Source: Tetragonia tetragonoides (lineage: Eukaryota; Streptophyta; Magnoliopsida; Caryophyllales; Aizoaceae). Taken from it: a stretch of DNA of 64,000 nucleotides. The notes under the pieces were generated by a model. It was not told the origin of the DNA and did no database searches. It was given only the letters and a program-made list of their open reading frames with translations. Positions 12,401 through 22,949 of the stretch are shown piece by piece; the first letter of the stretch is position 1; each line of letters begins with the position of its first letter. The DNA lies in contig CM076152.1 of the NCBI GenBank assembly GCA_038025085.1, forward strand, positions 32,305,501 to 32,369,500. The letters are read 5' to 3'. A program made the translations under genes and the position numbers.

Positions 12401-15400
12401 CTCCATGTGCAGTTGTGATGTATTCCCAAAAGACTCGAAACCCAACTTTAGCTTTCTTTCTCTCTTCTTCTTTGATGAGCTGTGTTGCAAATGACAAACC
12501 AGCAGTAGCTCCCTCATCATCGTCTGCTTCACCATTTTCATTTTGCATACCTTTATTTCCTCCTTCCTGTTGCAGAATCCCATTATTGATGGTACTACTC
12601 CTGCAGTCATCACTTTTGATGTGTAGTCGAAAACTTCCATCATTTCCAGACCCTGGTCCCGCCATCTTGGATTCAAGAGCCAACAGAGCTGCATTTTGTG
12701 AAGCTACAAGTTTCATAAAATTGGACCCGGGAATAAGAATGTCATTATACTTTCCCATTTGTGCAATCCTTCCATCTTTCATGACCTAACAAGAATTTAA
12801 GGGATCATAAAGTTAACAAACCATATATTCATTAGGTGACATGATTGGTAATCCTCAAATGAACTGAAATAATAAAAGCGGGAAAACGGTATGACTCAAC
12901 TCACCACAATTAGATCAGCAGCATTTAGGAACTCAACTTGATGAGTAATATAAACAACAGTTTTTCTGCTCAGAAGACCGAGCAAAACTTCCTGTCATCC
13001 AAAACCAAAATGCAGTATTTCCAAATGAGAAATTCAATCTTTTTCTCTTCAACTGAAGAAAGAACAATACAATGAATTATGTATGTTTTTTTCTTCTTAA
13101 CTGCTGGAGAACTATACCTTTTTTTCTCTGCAGTTGAAAAACAAAGGAACGCATACAGTACAAGGCAATGATACACATATTTTACCTTGAATAAATGAGA
13201 ACCTGTATGAGCATCGACAGCACTAAAAGGGTCGTCAAATAGATAGATATCAGCATCATGGTAGAGAGCTCGTGCTATTTGTATTCGTTGCTTTTGTCCC
13301 CCGCTTAAGTTGATACCTCTCTCACCAATAACTGTTTGATCACCAAATGGGAGGATCTCTAAGTCTTTCTTTAGACAACATGCTTCGAGTACCTTATCAT
13401 ATCTTTCTGTGTCCATCTCCTTCCCAAATAGTATGTTCTCCTGAACTGTACCACTCTGTATCCAAGGTGATTGAGCAACATAGGCCTTTGTCCCACACAG
13501 CTTGACTGCCCCCGAGATCTTAGATATCTCTCCCAAAATGCAGGAGAGTAAGCTTGACTTACCTGAGCCAACTGTACCACATATGGCAACCCTCATACCA
13601 CAAGACACTTTCAAATTTATATCTTTCAATGTTGAAGTATTAGGTGAAGACATAGTATCCCAAGTGAAATTCCCATCAACAATCTCAATCACGGTATCAG
13701 AACTACCTAATGGGAGCTTCTCTAAGGCATCATCCTGAACTTCATCAAGGGAAAGAAAAGATGCAATTCTCCCAAGAGAAACTTTGGTTTGGATTAGCAT
13801 GGAAATTGTATCAGGAAGGAGGTAGATTGTCTCTTGAATGACCCAAAAGGTTGCAAGTGCAGACAAGGCCTTCCCTGCTTCAAGCGGGATTCCCATAAAT
13901 ATACAAGAACCAAAAGTGACCAAAGCCACCAAAGTAGGACCAACCCCATAGAAGAAACTTATCATTGCCGAACTATACAGATATTTCTTCAACCATAGCA
14001 TCTCCACTTTTCTTAATTGAAGAATCTTTGACAAAAAGCCCATTTCCCATCCATGAACCTTGAGAACTCCCATATTCCTTAAAGTCTCCATCGTCACTTT
14101 CATTCTGGTATCTTTAGATTCCATTAGATTTCTCTGAAACCTCTCCTGCCATGTGGCAAAAAGAGAGTTTAACAACATGAAACTTACTGTTACAACCAAA
14201 GCAGCCAGTGATGCAAGAAATCCTAAATTCTCGTATAATATCAGCAAGGCTAAGCCAACTTGCAAGATGGTCAGCCACGAATCATGCATGTCCCAAATGA
14301 AGTTGTTGATTGTCTCAACATCAACAGCCACAGCATTGATGAGTTCTCCTCCACTACTACCACTAGCCTGGTTGTCTTCCAGTTTTGAATGGGGAGACAG
14401 GGTCAAACACTTGTTGTAGATCATTATTGTTGTCGTTGCTCGGACCCTAATTCCAACTTGCTGCAACTTAAAGATACAATGTCTCCGTATGAAAACCTCA
14501 ATAAAAATTGAGGCAGAAAAGGCCAAAGCGAGAGTATAACCACAATTCTTGAACTTCCCTCGCCCGTTAAGGCATTGAACATAACTATCAATGAGATAGG
14601 GACCAACATAACGAGATAATGTGTATAGTATTGCCAAAAAAGCTGTCCACCAAATTTCCTTCCAAGCAGACAAGAACATTGCCTTTTTGAAGCCCAAACC
14701 TAGTAGCGAAAATAACTCTACTACTTGAAGCAGCACAAACTTGATTGTCATTTGATGACAACGGCTGAAGAAGCCTATTTCGAAAGACTGGAAATGCTTC
14801 AAAGACACTATTGATAGTGCCTAGTTGAGGAATATCATCAAGGTCCAAAGTAGATTTCTCAACACCCAAGGCAAGTAAAGGAGTTATCCAAGAGAAAGTG
14901 AGAATACGGAAAAGACCAGCATTTACATAAGGACTCACAGTATCACATCCTTTGACTTTGGACGTATGATTAGAATCATCTTGATTCAATAGGGTTTCTT
15001 CAAGATCAAGGACATCTTGACTCCCACCTTTCAAAGATACTACATAACACAGCAGAGAATCAAACTAAGTGAACATAAAAGACACTATACTTGTAGAGAC
15101 ATATGTTATTGATGGTAGATAGGTTTTCAGAAAAATATGGCGAAGTCCTCTACTTAGTATTCAGAATAGTATAGGACATGTAATAACATAACATATTGAT
15201 ATCTCTTGTAAAATACTTATTTCATAAAAAATGCACCATTTGAATCTTCATTTACAAGAACTATTAATTTTTAAAAAAATAAAGAACCATTCTCAAAACG
15301 CATAATAAGATGACCCAACAAATAAAAGATACTTCATGTTACCCTTTACAAAATATATACTCCTCTCCGTTTCACCAAGATGTTTACACTTCATTTTTCA

Positions 15401-15753
15401 AGCTCTGAGTTCACAAACTTTGACCATGAATTAGTGAAAATACAAAGATTTATAATGTAAAAATGCTATTGTTAGATTCAATTTAAAGAATAACTTTGAA
15501 AATTTACAATTTTATAATTGATAAATGCATATAATTACAATTATTTACGGTTAAAGTGGTGCATTGGAGACCGTGAAAAAACAAATGTAAACATCTTCAA
15601 AACGTAGGAAGTATTTCGTACAAAAGCAAACAGTACCACAACATCCAAAATCCAATTGCCACCCAACCTATTATGAAACCGGTCACAAGTTAAATCACAG
15701 AGCATAAACAATAAACAGTAGGTTTACAGAAAGTATCACGTACCTTGAGCCAT
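9414..15753 (-). CDS. ABCC-type (MRP) ABC transporter lacking TMD0, with one frameshift
   Basis: Ten exons: 15744-15753, 13186-15039, 12905-12991, 12090-12785, 11777-11941, 10865-11156, 10230-10741, 10009-10072, 9658-9897, 9414-9556. They total 4063 nt, one more than 1354 codons. The family pumps glutathione conjugates and similar anions, usually across the vacuolar membrane. Order: TMD1, NBD1 (Walker [10 protein letters not shown] near codon 494, signature LSGGQKQR, Walker [14 protein letters not shown]-loop YITHQ), a linker, TMD2, NBD2 (GRTGSGKST near codon 1135, signature WSMGQRQL, Walker [17 protein letters not shown]). It most resembles the plant ABCC3 group. Those proteins are about 1500 residues long with an N-terminal TMD0; here a 10-bp first exon (MAQ) leads straight into the linker. 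The extra base lies in a 5-T run (plus strand 14684-14688, near codon 121). If real, it would make a null allele. Confidence 0.88.
11200..11700. other. Large intron of the ABCC gene with a probable MITE end
   Basis: The intron between exons 5 and 6 is much longer than the others. It contains iterated attaccct stretches, ending near 11655 with cgaaacggccccttagt. Read on the minus strand, that resembles the start of hAT/Harbinger-type MITEs (a run of G then cgtttcg). I could not pair it with a second end. Confidence 0.3.
15358..15613. mobile_element. Stowaway-like MITE in ABCC intron 1
   Basis: The left end reads tactcctctccgtttcacca followed by agatgtttaca. The reverse complement of the right end reads tacttcctacgttttgaaga followed by tgtttaca. 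TA at both ends and this terminal consensus fit Stowaway-type elements. It has no coding sequence. Confidence 0.75.
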
Positions 15754-15799
15754 TGTAAAAATTCAAATCTAAATTGTCGATGGGGAGTTCCAGTTCCAG

Positions 15800-15973
15800 A
15801 TAATCTAGTGTGTATAAAGCAGATTCCGAGCAAATGATAATGTCATTGACTTCAACCCTTCCTAGAAGGTGGGGAGCTCAATGTACAGTGATGCTATCAG
15901 ACTATACGCTCATTCTCACCTTTTTTGGCTTAATAAAATTATTCAATTATCAAAAAAAAAAAAAAAAAAAAAA
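15800..15973 (+). mobile_element. 3' tail of a retroposon with poly(A)
   Basis: The sequence ends ggcttaataaaattattcaa followed by a pure run of 22 A (15952-15973). This looks like the 3' end of a short LINE fragment or retroposed transcript on the plus strand. It lies in or just upstream of the ABCC leader. The 5' limit is uncertain and the target duplication was not identified. Confidence 0.5.
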
Positions 15974-16261
15974 GGTGAGTGTAGTAAACAAAATCGAACA
16001 CCTGCAATTGTCTAAACACAATTGAAAGCTTTCAACAAGCATAGGCATTTATTCACATTGGTTCACTTGACTAGAAACCCTAATTGTATACTTCGCTGAT
16101 CATTACGAAGACAAACAATGCCATTACAAGTAAATAATTATGCTTAAATCAGAACTCAGAACGGAACTAAATCACTACTAAGAACAAATCAAAATTATAA
16201 ACATTGGAAAATTTTACAGAATTTTAAACAAAGAGAGAATAAGAGAGGAGGGCATCAAACC

Positions 16262-16345
16262 TGGCAGTACTCAGAGGTCGTTTGGGGCATCAAAAACTGC
16301 CAATTTGGGGAAGAAAAACAGAGGATGTTCAAAACAATACGGCTA
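16262..16345 (-). promoter_or_regulatory. Possible non-coding first exon of the ABCC gene
   Basis: On the minus strand a pyrimidine-rich stretch runs to ctgagtactgccag and then gtttgatg, a plausible splice donor at 16261. A matching acceptor, gacaatttag, lies just before the ATG at 15753. The intron would hold the poly(A) retroposon tail. This is inferred from splice signals only. Confidence 0.35.
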
Positions 16346-17222
16346 TGTAGTCTTTGCCTTTTCTTTTCAAAATTAGAGGGGATTGAGAAAATCAATCAAA
16401 TCAATATTTATATAATACTAAAAAAAGCTGGCTTTTTTTTTGTGTTGACCAAAAAACCTGGCATTTTTCAATAGTTTTGAAGTATGTCTGATGTACATAG
16501 TCCCAATTCAAGTGGAATTCATGTAACCCATTTAGGACAATTTTTTAGATTTTGTTTATTTAATATTTAAAATATATTCTATATTTTGTAAAGGAAAATT
16601 TGCTCTAAATAATCCCAAGTTTGGGTGGTGTGTCAATAATAATCTTAAGTTAAAAAATTACTATCAATAATCCTAAGTTGTAACCAGTGCGCTAATAATG
16701 CACCGGGACTTAACACTATTAGTTGTTCCGATAGTGTTTCCTTATTATGTGACTTTAAAATCAATTATTTTAAGTTTTTAAAAAAAATTTACTTACTTTA
16801 AATAATCTTTTTTATTTCCAAACTTTTTTTGACCTCCTGCTGTGAAATCCCAAGTTCCGCTTATCCCGACTAGTTGTTCTATCCTCGTCTTTCATCCTTC
16901 CTCTTGCCCAAAATTCAATCCCCAACTCCACAACATAGTGTTTCCTATAAGACAATTGAATTTATGATTGAAGGTCCTAATATAGCATTGTTTATTTTCT
17001 TCTTTTTCTTTTTTTCTAAGCGAAGGAGCATTGTTTCAATTGAGCATATAAGTCTATATCACCAATGATCAATATAAAAAAACAAAAATGAAAAATAAAA
17101 AGCACTTTGTCTATTTCCCTACTTAACCCCTTGAAAATTTTGGAGCTCTGTAGAAATTTGTGATGAAATAATAGTACTCATCATTTATGATCATTCAGCT
17201 AAATGAGTTTGGAAAAAGAATA
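16346..17222. other. Intergenic, with one isolated end of a TIR element
   Basis: Near 16591 the sequence ggaaaatttgctctaaataa then tcccaagtttggg resembles the terminal repeat of the element at 34367/48830. I saw no matching second end nearby, so this is a solo or badly decayed copy. Nothing else is recognised. Confidence 0.35.
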
Positions 17223-17231
17223 GAAATTTAC

Positions 17232-17523
17232 GAGATCGAATCCTCTCCAGGTTAAACCCTGTGGTAACCACTGCAATATCGCGTTTTTTAAATTATAACG
17301 GTATAAATATGCAAATAATGGTACTAAAAATGTTATATCAGAATTCTAATAATGGGTCAAAATAGGCAATAAACAACTACTAAATTACATTGTTATGACC
17401 CATTATTATAATTCTGATGAAATATTTTTAATACCGTTATATAAATATTTATACCTTTATAATTTAAAAAATACAATACTGGAGGAATTACTGCAGGGTT
17501 TTTAACGGAGAGGATCCCATCTC
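17232..17523. mobile_element. Mutator-like MITE, 292 bp, with 9-bp target duplication
   Basis: The left end is gagatcgaatcctctcc. The reverse complement of the right end is gagatgggatcctctcc. The inverted repeat continues nearly to the centre (aaattataacggtataaata, cagaattctaataatgggtc and their partners). The flanks are GAAATTTAC at 17223-17231 and again at 17524-17532, a perfect 9-bp target site duplication. That length is characteristic of Mutator-type insertion. No coding sequence. Confidence 0.9.
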
Positions 17524-17689
17524 GAAATTTACGGCTTTCTTTGGTCGGACATTGTAGATGAATTAGGTGAGCCTTACCGCCTTAGCCATTTGATCTCCAT
17601 CAACTTATAATGACATAGAGCCTTTTAAGTGAAAATGAAGGCACGTGAGAACAAAATCCTCAGTCACTTCACTTCAACCGGAGTTCGAT

Positions 17690-17776
17690 ACCACAGTATC
17701 CGGCCAACGCCACCGTCTTGGGCGACGAAGAGACTATGAACTCTTTTTCTTTGCGCCTCTCTCTCTCCTCTTTCAG
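17690..17776 (+). other. Possible first exon of an unidentified gene
   Basis: An ATG near 17736 gives MNSFSLRLSLSSF and runs into a donor, ctttcag|gtatgatt, at about 17777. The short Ser/Leu/Arg-rich N terminus could be an organelle signal. Downstream joining is uncertain, and no protein family is recognised. Confidence 0.25.
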
Positions 17777-18079
17777 GTATGATTTATTGTTCTACGATTT
17801 GGTTCCTTCTTTTTTGGATTTAATTGGAGATTGCATCTTTCTCATCTCCCTCAAAATCTAGGGTTTGTTAATTAGCAGGTGTTAGTTACTTCAGTAGTTT
17901 AGGTCCAAAGTTTGTGTTTTTTTTTTTTTTTATATTTTATTGTTAGGCTTGTTTTAAATTTGGCATATATATAGGTAATTTGATTAATTTATATCAAAGT
18001 CTAAAGAAAATTGAGAGATATCATTGGTTGCTTACCATTACTACACCCATTTCCATGGACAAGAAAGAGGTCCTTTTCA

Positions 18080-18285
18080 TAGAAGTCTATTAGCTCATCG
18101 GTAGAGCATTATTGTGTAATTGTGCACATGACGTGGGTTCGAATCCCACATAGGCACTTCTCACTTTACATCCCCTTAAATAAATAATAATGTAAGAAAC
18201 ACCAAGTCATGGAGAGTAATCGAAAGTCAGTTTTTTTCTATGATAAGGGAACCAACTGATTAAATAAAGTGTTGTTGTTGTTGCT
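18080..18285 (+). mobile_element. tRNA-derived SINE with (GTT)n tail
   Basis: An A-box-like tagctcatcggtagagc (about 18091-18107) and a B-box-like gtgggttcgaatcccac (about 18135-18151) are spaced as in a tRNA. The anticodon stem cannot be folded and the acceptor stem is imperfect. The unit is followed by about 100 bp of unrelated sequence and ends in gttgttgttgttg at about 18270-18282. tRNA-like heads with TTG-repeat tails are typical of the TS group of plant SINEs. No target duplication was confirmed. Confidence 0.6.
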
Positions 18286-18329
18286 GAAGCTGTTCATTTC
18301 TTGGTGTAATTCAAGGAATTTTGGCTCTT

Positions 18330-18420
18330 TATGTGTCTGTGTGTGTGCGCGCGCGTTTGTGTGTGTGCGCGCGCGCGTTTGTGTGTGTGTTGGTGTAATT
18401 CAAGGAACTGTATGTGTGTG
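18330..18420. repeat. TG/CG microsatellite
   Basis: Alternating gtgtgtg and gcgcgcgcg tracts occur in a stretch duplicated near 30865-30920, where the CG tracts are absent. Open frames across it are artefacts of the repeat. Confidence 0.85.
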
Positions 18421-18462
18421 TGCTGTTTCTTTTTGAGAATTGTTTGCAAGTTACAATTGCAA

Positions 18463-18538
18463 AAAGGAAGAGAAAGAGAACAATGGATGTTTCTCCCCAA
18501 ACTGATGAGGGTGTTGATATTAATGAGGCCGAATGAGG
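18463..18538 (+). other. Exon-like segment, copy 1 of a tandem duplication
   Basis: It is bounded by an acceptor-like gtttgcaag and a donor-like gag|gtaagctt. It contains a short reading frame ending TMDVSPQTDEGVDINEAE and a stop. The same segment occurs near 30946-31028, reading TMDVSSQTDEGIDIDED and a stop. Upstream of TMDV, copy 1 is two bases longer than copy 2, so the two cannot share the same upstream frame. It may be the last exon of a small gene or a spliced leader segment. No family is recognised. Confidence 0.3.
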
Positions 18539-19067
18539 TAAGCTTCAACTTATGGAGTTATGGGTTATTGTTGATGGCTCGTAAATACATATATGCATGT
18601 TTTTTGTATCATTCTATCATTTTTCACCTCTGTTCCTGCTAGTTGTTGTTCTTGGCTATTTTCAGCATTTTTATTTAATTTCTTTGTCTAAACTTTCTAA
18701 GTTTAATTCGTTATTCTTTGGTATTGAGCTCGAGGCTATGGTGACTGTTTGTTTTAAAACGTTCCGAGTTTCGAAAATTTTGATGATTTCTAAGTTATTG
18801 TAAGATTGGGAATTTCTTTGGAACAAAAGAGCAGGTGTAGAATATACTTATGTGTTATTGTGTGTAGTTCAATCATTGCTTGGTAGTTTCAGAACCACAG
18901 TCCATATAACTATGATGGGATTATGTCTTCATGAGCAGCTGTGTAGAATGTAAGTCGAGCCTAATGATTTCTGATAGAGTAATGTTGCACATTCTTTGGT
19001 ACTCAGAGTGCGTAGATTACCTTATTTTCACAAAGATAAAACCATTACACGTTGACTAACCCAACAG
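18539..19067. repeat. Downstream part of tandem duplication unit, copy 1
   Basis: The segment aligns by eye with 31030-31690 (tcattgcttggtagtttcag, agcagctgtgtagaatgtaa and more), with several small indels. It has no coding content. Confidence 0.7.
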
Positions 19068-19677
19068 CTTTACTACGCACTCTTCTTTCCTTCCATCTTG
19101 TGAGATGAATTCTGTTTTTGTGAACACATAACCTTGATCCCCACTTCTCAGTTTTATGTCCATGCTTTATTTGATGGTATCCAAATTGTTATTTATCTAA
19201 GTTACTAGATCCAGACCGAGCTTAAAGCTTCGGTAATATAATTAACTTTGCTGATACATTTATTTTTCTAAACATGTAGAAATTAATTATGCAGATGCTT
19301 ATTTTGGGGGATGGGGTTAATTGGCTAAGCAGGCTTGTTTTAACATTTCTCACCATCTTTTTTAGTTAAGAATATTTCTCCCTAACAAAGATGAGCCACA
19401 ACATTCAGAAAATGTCTTAAGAACCTAAGAGGCTAAGACAACGAGAAAAATAGGTAAAATTCCCTCTTAGCCTATATGGCTTTTCTTTGTTCAATACTGT
19501 ATTCTGGAAAGTCCTCTTTGAACAATCTGAGAAATATTCTAGACGTTCCAGATTCGAGTCCTCTACGGACCACCGGAGGTTTTACCGATCGTTAAACTTC
19601 ATGGCCCAAGAGATTAGTCAAGCAAAGCTTGAACACACATGTTATCTAATCAGATGTTGTAGTGATAAATTCGTATG
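19068..19677. other. About 610 bp present only in copy 1 of the tandem duplication
   Basis: Copy 2 goes directly from ccaacaa to cattcacaacctataaaag (about 31700). Copy 1 has about 610 extra bases at that point. It contains a motif gattcgagtcc near 19551 but no clear terminal repeats. It is either an insertion here or a deletion in copy 2. Confidence 0.6.
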
Positions 19678-19716
19678 CATTCACAACCTATAAAAGACGT
19701 TTGTGATAAAAACAAA

Positions 19717-21121
19717 CTATTCTTCTTGTGTTTCTTTCTCTTGTTCTTCTTCTTTCTCTTGTTCTTCTTTTTCTTGTTCTTCTTTGCTCTTGTTCTTTTT
19801 TTTCTTGTTCTTGACTAACGCGTCAAGAGGCTTAATAGGGACAAGAGATCCACGATATGGTAAAATCTGAAATCTGTGACTGCTATGAAAGTGAGTATAC
19901 ACATGACATTCTTGTTCAGGTCGAGGATCACGCAGGTTGTAAGAGACAACTTGTATATCCTTGTAAGAGCCTTTGCTGACATAGAGTTGATGGTCGACGA
20001 TGCCAATGATATTATGGACCTCCGACTTTAACTCTATACTAGACACTTTTGTCCACGATTCTTGCACACCATACTCTCTCATTTCATATACAGAATAAAT
20101 ACGAGACATTGGTTCTATAGAATTAGCAACCAATGTCAGGCAGCCATCTACAGGCATAGTAAAATAAGCACCCTTGTCTACAATGTCTCGTGGTAGCGAA
20201 AGCACTCGAAAGACCTCAGTTTCAAAGACGAATGAGAGTATGTTCCACTTGTGCATGTTGTCACCTGGCAGGGTCCGGCTAGAAAGCCAATGGGTCGCCC
20301 CGTTCAAGTAAATTCCTTCCCAATGACAGAGATGGGGCAAAAAATCTACACGCCCATCTTGACGTACCTTGATAAGATCACAAAGATCTTTGGTGCTAAT
20401 GATCTTAAATGGGTCGAGTTGTTTCCAAGAATTGGTTGTTAGGCTATACAGATGGAAGAACGAGAAGCTGTGTTGAGGATCATATCTGCTAAGGTGCTAT
20501 ATATACTGTGACCGTAACCTGAAATACCGATGATCTTGTATTCATGGTCAGTCGAGGAACATGAGCCAAAACCGCTATAATAAAAAATATCATACAAAGC
20601 TTTATCATTAACATATAGAGGGATTCGAGGATATGAGAGTGTCTATTACCAGGGTTCCAAAGTATAAAGGTGCCTACGGACGCTAGAAAGGGTTGGATCA
20701 TAATGCAGTAGATACCATTCACAGGACCTGACAAATGGCTGAAGAAGTAGTGTGTCTCGTCCCCTGCTACCAAGTTTCTGCTACCTAGGGAAGGCGGTGC
20801 ACCCTCGAGTTCGACGACAACTCGGTTGTGGTGGTCGAAGGAGGAGCAGGAGAGCTAGACAGCATTATGAAGGGCTGGTCCAATACTTGGTAGGTCACTG
20901 CCAAAGTTGATTAGGTAGAGGCGATTAGCAGTGGTGTCATCAAAATCGAGGTGGCGATATACGAAGGAAGGGCTGTCTATAAGAGCATACCATGATTTGC
21001 ACACAACTTGGAGACGAACTAAGGATTTTGGAGGTAACCTTAGGAGAATTTCAAAGATTATATCTTCAGGAATAATAATGGAGAGATTTTGAGTTTGAGT
21101 TTGATCTGTTGTTGTGGACAT
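19717..21121 (-). pseudogene. F-box/FBA protein pseudogene, tandem copy of the gene at 31741-33168
   Basis: The ATG is at 21121. The F-box reads IPEDIIFEILLRLPPKSLVR and is intact, and the FBA-type (F-box associated) C-terminal region follows. Compared by eye with the intact copy, there is a TAG after LHNAV (near 20855), then a continuing frame (LEGAPSLGSRNLVAGDETHY), then at least one frameshift after NRHSHI (near 20640). The last third is again open (PHLCHWEGIYLNGATHWLSS to the end). The C terminus is a Lys/Glu/Gln-rich tail coded by a tct/ctt-rich simple repeat, longer than in the intact copy. F-box proteins of this type are substrate receptors of SCF ubiquitin ligases. This copy could make only an F-box fragment. 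Confidence 0.9.
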
Positions 21122-21429
21122 TTTTTATTTTTTTTTGGAGGGTTTGTTGGTACGTTGATGAGAAAGGATGAAATTGTATTGTACTATGTTTCAATTTATA
21201 AGACTTGGATTACGATTACGTAATGTAAAGGGTTTATGTTTAATCTAGTTAGTCATGCGTTGATTTTGTCGGTTCCCTACAATAATCACCTTTTTTTGTT
21301 TTTTTTGTTTTTTTTTGCTTGTCTACAATAATAGATCAGATTTTATTTTTTTTGGTTTGGCAAAGTGGAACTAAATCAGACTTTAACCTCATCTAGACTT
21401 CTAACTATACTTGGATTCTGAACGAAGTT

Positions 21430-21448
21430 AGGTAAGAGAAAAAAGAAT
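21430..21448 (+). repeat. Left copy of the 19-bp LINE target site duplication
   Basis: aggtaagagaaaaaagaat is repeated exactly at 28757-28775. The matching pre-insertion sequence in the other tandem unit is near 33407. Confidence 0.9.
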
Positions 21449-22196
21449 GGAATAGGTTGGGTACTTGCCCGCCTAATTCGCCCGCCTAATTCGAAATTTT
21501 AGACAACAAGCTTTAATGAATGGATTGTTGACCGTCTGTCAACAACTGACCTGGATCATGATGAAGATGGGTCACTTAAATTTGGAGTTACAATTTGGTG
21601 GCTATAGAAATGGAGGAACATTGTGGTGTTTGGGAATGAAAGCGAGACGCCTCACTACCCAGAATTGTTCCTAGCTTACAAATTCAAGGAAATGGAAGAC
21701 GCTCTTGCACGAGATGCAAAATTGAATCAAAATACAAGGATGGAATTACTGGACATTTCTGTTAGGTGGGAAGCTCCACCTAATGGATGGTGGATCTTGA
21801 ATACTGATGGGGCGTCTAAAGGAACCCCGGGGATTACAGGTGGTGGAGGAGTTCTAAGAGATCACAGTGTCAGATTCATCTGGGTATTTGCTAACAGTTG
21901 GGTAGGTGCACTGTCTCAAGGTCGGAAGTTCTAGCCCTCTACCAAGGTCTCAGGATTGCGAAAGTAATGGGTGTCAGTAAGTTACAAGTGAAAATGGATT
22001 CTCAAGTTGTTATACAGCTTATCACAAAAGACATGGAGAGGCAGGGACCGCAACATTTATGGTCAGAAAGTGCAGGGAGATGATTTAAGTTACGGATTGA
22101 AAAATAAAAATTGAGGATTGTCATAGGGAAGCAAATCGAGTAGCAGATTGGCTAGCAAATCATGGTTGTGAGCAAGAAGAGAGTGTAATTTATTTT
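21449..22196 (+). pseudogene. 5'-truncated LINE, RNase H domain part, interrupted by the copia element
   Basis: The segment codes for an RNase H-like region of a plant L1 element: WEAPPNGWWILNTDGASKGT, GGGGVLRDH, SEVLALYQGLRIAK, LQVKMDSQVVIQLI, then CHREANRVADWLANHGCE. A frameshift lies near 21900-21930 and another near 22083. It begins directly after the 19-bp target duplication. It resumes at 28368 and ends at 28756 with a short poly(A). Confidence 0.88.
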
Positions 22197-22947
22197 TGTT
22201 GGTAATGCAAACATATATTGGAAGCCATTGTTTAAATTTAAGCTTATGTTCTTTGGTCTTTCTCTTTCTTGTTTTGGGTGTGTGAAATGCAAATGTCCCA
22301 CATTGGAAAACCAAAAAAGTTTTGAGAGGTTTATAAGTAAAGGGCTTCCTTTATTGGTTTGAAGAACTACCCCCTATGGATTGGGCTAGAGTTGGGCTTC
22401 CCCACGCGCGCGCCGCCGCCGCCGTCCGTCCGGCTCGGTTCGCACGCGCGTCACGGTGTGGTGTGGCCCATCTTTTTGGGTGAAGTTTATTCGAGAGTCC
22501 AGTTTTTATGAGACTTTTCGTTTGACAAAGTCCAATCCACGTTTGTCAGTCTTCGTTTGAACGTTTCAAACCAGTTTGCACGTTCCCTAATTTGTCTCCC
22601 CTATTATCTCAGTGGGTTATTGAAAAACTGTCTCCTTTCTTAATAAATATCATTCTTTTTCAGCAGTTCTGAGATACACAAAAAACATCTTCTCTCCCAA
22701 AAATTTTCCTCTCTGGTTCTGAGCATATTTTCGAGTTCCATCTTCTGTAAACCGAGTGCACTGTTTACAGAGGCGCTGTGTAACCTTGGGGGGCGACGTC
22801 TATACTGATTTGCACCGTGATCAGGACGAATTTCGCTTCTAAGGCAGTGATCTCTTTCACGCCACAACTTACATTAAATTCGTATTCGCCCAACATTCCA
22901 CAAATATTTTTCTCCTCTTTTGTTTCAGTGACAATTATTTACCAACA
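22197..22947 (+). repeat. 5' LTR of Ty1-copia element (751 bp)
   Basis: The LTR starts TGTTGGTAATGC and ends TTTACCAACA, giving 9-bp terminal inverted repeats TGTTGGTAA/TTACCAACA. It is flanked on the left by ATTTT. I count roughly 15 differences from the 3' LTR, about 2 percent. It contains a GC-rich block near 22400-22445 (gccgccgccgccgtccgtcc). A segment AATTTCGCTTCTAA at 22829-22842 is the exact reverse complement of the sequence just downstream of the LTR. Confidence 0.95.
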
Positions 22948-22949
22948 AT

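Noticed and set aside
12344..12789. Open frames on both strands within the ABCC linker region
   Set aside because: They are shadows of the conserved ABCC exon 4, which carries the recognised protein.
14700..14770. A tiny intron explaining the ABCC frame change
   Set aside because: The only GT...AG pair that would restore the frame is about 20 bases long, too short for plant splicing. A one-base indel in a homopolymer is simpler.
18083..18160. A functional tRNA gene
   Set aside because: The A and B boxes are there, but the anticodon stem does not pair and the acceptor stem has mismatches. The downstream (GTT)n tail fits a SINE.
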